A stretch of 26,147 bases of DNA from an uncultured Candidatus Melainabacteria bacterium (GTDB lineage: Bacteria; Cyanobacteriota; Vampirovibrionia; Gastranaerophilales; Gastranaerophilaceae), in assembly GCA_934754855.1 (NCBI GenBank), contig CAKVJR010000010.1, forward strand, positions 1 through 26,147, written 5' to 3'. Positions 23,433-26,147 of the stretch are shown in pieces. The stretch's first letter is position 1. Each line of letters begins with the position of its first letter. Made by a program: the position numbers and the translations under genes. A model generated the notes under the pieces. It ran no database searches, was not told the DNA's origin, and saw only the letters and a program-made list of their open reading frames with translations.

Positions 23433-24157
23433 TGAAAAGGCAAATTCTTTTTTTTATCGCTGCGATTTTTTTCGGACTCGGCTCGTTGGCATTGGGGTTT
23501 GTCGTTTTTCCGATTTTAAAAATTTTTTCAAAATCTTCAAAAACGTATAAAACAAGGTGTGCAAAAATCGTTCATAAATCTTGGAAAATGCTCGTAAAAA
23601 TCCTTGAAAACACTGATATTATAAGGGTTTTTGTCGATAGCGAAGTTTTTGAAATTAAAAACAAAATCATTGTTGCTTCTCACCCAAGTTATGTCGATAT
23701 TTTGCTTTTGATTGCTTTTATCCCTAATTCGCTTTGTCTTGCAAAGCCGTCGGTTTTGAAAAATTTTGTTATGAAAAATGTTGTTAAATCCTTGTATATC
23801 ACGAGTGACGGCACTGTTGAGGATTTTTTGGAGAAGTCAAAATCAGCATTGGAAAACGGATTTAACGTGATAATTTTTCCGACGGGAAAAAGGATTGATG
23901 GCGGTGAAGAAGTGCATATTCACAAAGGTGCTTCACAATTGGCGATTAAATCGGGCATTTCGATTGTTCCTTTGAAAATCACAACATCAGAACCTTTTAT
24001 GATGAAAAATCATTCGTTTTTTCAACTCGGGGCGAAGGTTGTTCAATTTGATATAAAAATTCAAGACGAAATTGTTGTTGAGAACCTTAAAACGCCTGAT
24101 ATGACTGAGATAGGGCTTAGAAATAAAATTTGTTCGATTATTAAGGAAAAAATATAA
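23432..24157 (+). CDS. apeD: 1-acyl-glycerol-3-phosphate acyltransferase-like (ApeD-like)
   Basis: 241 residues from the ATG in TGATG; a GTG one codon earlier is possible. An N-terminal membrane helix lies at about 6-30 (LFFIAAIFFGLGSLALGFVV). The PlsC/LPLAT acyltransferase motifs are H84-x4-D89 (SHPSYVDI) and FPTGKRIDGG where FPEGTR is usual, followed by HKGASQLAIKSGISIVPLKI. It transfers an acyl group from an ACP or CoA to a glycerol-phosphate or lipid acceptor at the inner membrane face. In aryl polyene clusters ApeD sits in this position and is thought to help build the lipid part of the final product. The missing Glu and Thr of FPEGTR are notable but common in divergent LPLATs. Confidence 0.82.
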   Translation: MKRQILFFIAAIFFGLGSLALGFVVFPILKIFSKSSKTYKTRCAKIVHKSWKMLVKILENTDIIRVFVDSEVFEIKNKIIVASHPSYVDILLLIAFIPNSLCLAKPSVLKNFVMKNVVKSLYITSDGTVEDFLEKSKSALENGFNVIIFPTGKRIDGGEEVHIHKGASQLAIKSGISIVPLKITTSEPFMMKNHSFFQLGAKVVQFDIKIQDEIVVENLKTPDMTEIGLRNKICSIIKEKI

Positions 24158-24160
24158 AAT

Positions 24161-24190
24161 TTGCCTTTAACAGTCGGTTTGGGCTATAAT
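24161..24190 (+). promoter_or_regulatory. Internal promoter before the first ACP (possible leaderless start)
   Basis: TTGCCT, 18 bases, then TATAAT (24185-24190), six bases, then the ATG at 24197. The predicted start point falls on or next to the ATG and no Shine-Dalgarno sequence lies between. Confidence 0.45.
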
Positions 24191-24196
24191 TTTTGT

Positions 24197-24457
24197 ATGA
24201 GTTTGGAAGAAGAAATTAAAAATTTAATAATTTCCTCGCTTGATTTAGAGGATATGACACCTGATGATATTAAAGTCGATGAGGCACTTTTCACGACGGG
24301 CTTAGGGCTTGATTCAATCGATGCTCTTGAACTCGGAATGGCTATTCGCAAAAAATATAACATCACTCTTGACGAAGATAAGGAAAAAAATAAGCAATAT
24401 TTCTATTCCGTCAAAACTTTAGCAGAGTTAATAAGGGTGAAAACTGATGTCAAATAA
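24197..24457 (+). CDS. apeE: Acyl carrier protein, ApeE-like
   Basis: 86 residues from the ATG at 24197 (MSLEEEIKN); the frame is open upstream to a TTG at 24161, but that adds sequence unlike an ACP. The phosphopantetheine site is S40 in GLGLDSIDALEL. The fold is four short acidic helices, with an insert between helices III and IV (DEDKEKNKQYFYSVKTL) typical of APE-type ACPs. It should carry acyl or aryl intermediates as thioesters after 4'-phosphopantetheinylation; no transferase is in the window. It overlaps the next ACP by 11 bases. In known APE systems two different ACPs are used, one taking the aryl starter. Confidence 0.88.
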   Translation: MSLEEEIKNLIISSLDLEDMTPDDIKVDEALFTTGLGLDSIDALELGMAIRKKYNITLDEDKEKNKQYFYSVKTLAELIRVKTDVK

Positions 24458-24701
24458 TTATTCAAATGAACAAATTGCCGAAAAATTGAAAGAGATTATG
24501 GTCAATGATTTTGAAATTGAGGAGGATTTGATTACTCCCGATGCAAATTTGTTCAAAGATTTGGAATTTGACAGCATTGATGCGGTTGATTTGGCGGTGA
24601 AATTGCAGCAATATACGGGAAAAAGAATACAACCGCAAGACTTTAAGGAAATCAAAACTTTTGGCGATGTAGTTGATGCCGTGGCGGAATTGCTGAAATA
24701 G
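24447..24701 (+). CDS. apeF: Acyl carrier protein, ApeF-like
   Basis: 84 residues; S43 in FKDLEFDSIDAVDLAVKLQ is the phosphopantetheine attachment site. It is closer to the standard ACP consensus than its neighbour: NLFKDLEFDSID plus the final KTFGDVVDAVAELLK. AAGGGTG precedes the ATG inside the apeE tail, and the genes overlap by 11 bases, so the two ACPs should be made together. It should hand substrates to the ketosynthases and the reductase of the cluster. The two are not duplicates by eye, since the N-terminal halves differ, which supports separate jobs. Confidence 0.9.
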   Translation: MSNNYSNEQIAEKLKEIMVNDFEIEEDLITPDANLFKDLEFDSIDAVDLAVKLQQYTGKRIQPQDFKEIKTFGDVVDAVAELLK

Positions 24702-24703
24702 CC

Positions 24704-25117
24704 ATGAAAATTCCGAAATTTTTAAAGTTTATATTGCCTGTAATCTTTACATTTTTCGTAATCGGATTTTTTTATTTTACAAAAATTTCTGCGGTAAAAC
24801 TGTATCCCGTTTTGATGAATTTTTTATTCTTTTGCATATTTTTCGGCTCCCTTTTTGCGAAAGAAACCGTTATCCAAAAAATCGCAAAACGCTTGGACGG
24901 CAAACTCGAAGAGCCTGTTTTTTCTTATACAAAAAATCTGACTTATGTTTGGATTGCGTTTTTGTTTTTGAATTTTTCAATCTCCGTGTGGAGTTTGTTT
25001 CTCTCAGACGATTTTTGGGCTTTGTATAACGGGCTGATTTCATATTTGTTGATTGGCGGGATTTTTGCGGTCGAACTTCCAATCAGGTATTTTTTCAAAA
25101 AAAGGCATAATGTTTGA
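24704..25117 (+). CDS. apeG: COG4648-type small membrane protein, ApeG-like
   Basis: 137 residues with about four membrane helices (8-27, 33-50, 80-100, 108-128). Characteristic family stretches are VKLYPVLMNFLFFCIFFGSL and YTKNLTYVWIAFLFLNFSIS, then FWALYNGLISYLLIGGIFAVE with an ExxIRY-like end. This is the conserved membrane protein found between the ACPs and the ligase in aryl polyene clusters. Its function is not known. It starts two bases after the apeF stop and overlaps the ligase start (TGATG). The position and sequence together make the ape assignment strong. Confidence 0.82.
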   Translation: MKIPKFLKFILPVIFTFFVIGFFYFTKISAVKLYPVLMNFLFFCIFFGSLFAKETVIQKIAKRLDGKLEEPVFSYTKNLTYVWIAFLFLNFSISVWSLFLSDDFWALYNGLISYLLIGGIFAVELPIRYFFKKRHNV

Positions 25118-26130
25118 TGTTTGAAATATTTTGGTCAAATGATTTTGATTTGAGGGTCTTTCTCGTGCGTGATAACCGAGAATATACCGTTGCAGATGTG
25201 AAAAAACTTGTTGCACAAAAGGCGGAAACGCTTGAAAAAACTAAGCAAACGGTTCTTTCGGGTGAAGATAATTTTGATTTTATAATTTCATTTTTTGCGG
25301 CTGTTTTTTCGGGAAAAGAAATTTTTTTATCGGATAAAAATACTTCTCTCGATTTTGAGAAAGTCAATGATGACGGGCATTTTGAGTTTAAAGAACTTGA
25401 TTTAAAGAAAAATATCGTGAATTTTTTTACGTCAGGGTCGAGCGGAAATTCAAAAATTGTGAAAAAATCACTGTTTAATTTGGTTCGAGAGGCTCAAGAT
25501 ATAGGAAAAACATTCCTTTCGGCTGATGAAAATCTCAGATTTTGCTCGACTACGTCGTTAAATCATCTTTTCGGCTTCACTTTCCATTTTATGACGCCGT
25601 TTGTGAACGGTTTTGTGATTGACACAAATAGTGTTCAATACCCCGAAAATGTCAGATATGACAATTGTTTCCTCGTTTCGAGTCCGTCTTTTTTGGGGAA
25701 AGTTGCGAAGTATAATTTGGACTTTGAAAAATCGCCGAAGTTCATTGTTGCAGCGGGTGCGAAGTTAGAGGACGAAGTTTTTGAATATTTTGAGAAAAAA
25801 TCTCAAGTTATTGAAATTTACGGAAGTACTGAAACGGGAGTTGTCGCTCACAGAGAGCATTTTGGGCAAAAATACCTCAAACTTTTTGAAGATGTTTCGG
25901 TTGAAAAATATGAGAACAAAATTTTGATGGTAAAATCGGATTATTTTTATGAGGATTTTATGGAACTTTCGGATTTGGTTGATTTTAACGGAGATGATGA
26001 AATGTCTGTTCTTGCCCGTGCTGATAGGGTTTTGAAAATTTCCGAGAAAAGAATTTCGGCGGAAATGTTTGAAAACTGGTTGAAAAATTCTGACTGCGTT
26101 TCTGATGCTTATTGTCTTAAAATTGACTAA
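25117..26130 (+). CDS. apeH: Acyl/aryl-ACP AMP-ligase, ApeH-like, ending early at an in-frame stop
   Basis: 337 residues to the TAA at 26128-26130. The ATG in TGATG is used; a TTG one codon earlier is possible. Adenylation motifs are present: the P-loop NFFTSGSSGNSKIVKKS (about 103-117), IEIYGSTETG (about 233-241), SDLVDFNGDDE and ARADRVLKISEKRIS (D303, K307; hinge A8). The family continues for roughly 100 more residues carrying the catalytic A10 lysine, which is missing here. After the TAA the same frame goes on as K-L-G-A-A-V to the window edge, just as the family does. In APE synthesis this enzyme activates the aryl acid and loads an ACP. It may be an interrupted gene, a natural split or a sequencing error. 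Confidence 0.78.
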   Translation: MFEIFWSNDFDLRVFLVRDNREYTVADVKKLVAQKAETLEKTKQTVLSGEDNFDFIISFFAAVFSGKEIFLSDKNTSLDFEKVNDDGHFEFKELDLKKNIVNFFTSGSSGNSKIVKKSLFNLVREAQDIGKTFLSADENLRFCSTTSLNHLFGFTFHFMTPFVNGFVIDTNSVQYPENVRYDNCFLVSSPSFLGKVAKYNLDFEKSPKFIVAAGAKLEDEVFEYFEKKSQVIEIYGSTETGVVAHREHFGQKYLKLFEDVSVEKYENKILMVKSDYFYEDFMELSDLVDFNGDDEMSVLARADRVLKISEKRISAEMFENWLKNSDCVSDAYCLKID

Positions 26131-26147
26131 AAATTAGGTGCGGCGGT

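Noticed and set aside
19274..26130. Ordinary fatty acid synthesis (fab) cluster
   Set aside because: Presence of the Cys-less ApeC-type protein, two ACPs, a COG4648-type membrane protein, an LPLAT and an AMP-ligase in APE order does not fit a housekeeping fab operon.
19274..26130. Flexirubin/dialkylresorcinol cluster
   Set aside because: No DarA/DarB-type genes are visible in the window, although they could lie beyond it; the order matches APE better.

Overview
The window is AT-rich and densely coded. It suggests a Gram-negative-type bacterium: it has Kdo-biosynthesis genes (kdsD, kdsC), an outer-membrane secretin with a PilP-like partner, and an aryl-polyene-type cluster. The style of the proteins, including a cytosolic-looking enzyme with a long low-complexity N-terminus ending in an ISFGG motif, plus Asn/Lys-rich coding, LuxS and short palindromic repeats, resembles gut Melainabacteria/Gastranaerophilales (non-photosynthetic relatives of Cyanobacteria). 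That placement is inferred from gene style and is moderately confident at best. No phage, IS element or CRISPR array is visible.

Layout. 1-787 (minus) is the 5' part of an exported repeat protein. 1119-3047 (plus) is a 5'-nucleotidase-like metallophosphatase. It converges on an orphan polytopic membrane protein (3104-4621, minus) across a two-way terminator. 4696-8027 (plus) is a row of rqcH (ribosome quality control), an Fsr-like MFS exporter and rsfS (ribosome silencing), again ending at a two-way terminator. 8107-9283 (minus) is luxS-mtnN, the two-step S-adenosylhomocysteine recycling route, with overlapping genes. 9431-11084 (plus) is a DUF2157 / GDYXXLXY membrane pair. 11085-11631 is non-coding: two inverted pairs of palindromic repeats, a degenerate tRNA-like remnant and a tRNA-Glu(CTC) with an imperfect acceptor stem. 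11632-14903 (minus) carries kdsD-kdsC and an M49 (DPP III)-like metallopeptidase that uses a TTG start. 15322-18082 (plus) is a PilP/GspC-like inner-membrane protein followed by a secretin. 18142-19272 (plus) is a membrane-anchored SGNH-like protein.

The most interesting region is 19274-26130: two divergent operons separated by only 40 bp. Leftward: a ketosynthase-dehydratase fusion (ApeO-ApeP-like), a ketoreductase (ApeQ-like) and a second ketosynthase (ApeR-like). Rightward: a Cys-less chain-length-factor-like protein (ApeC), an acyltransferase (ApeD), two acyl carrier proteins (ApeE, ApeF), a small COG4648-type membrane protein (ApeG) and an AMP-ligase (ApeH). This is the gene content and local order of the proteobacterial aryl polyene (APE) system, rearranged into divergent halves with ApeO and ApeP fused. 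The model is that ApeH loads an aryl starter on an ACP, the KS/CLF pair extends it, ApeQ reduces and the dehydratase forms the conjugated double bonds; ApeD and later genes outside the window would attach and export the product. The ApeH frame ends in a stop codon after the hinge region, but the same frame continues open with plausible family sequence to the window edge, so it may be an interrupted gene.
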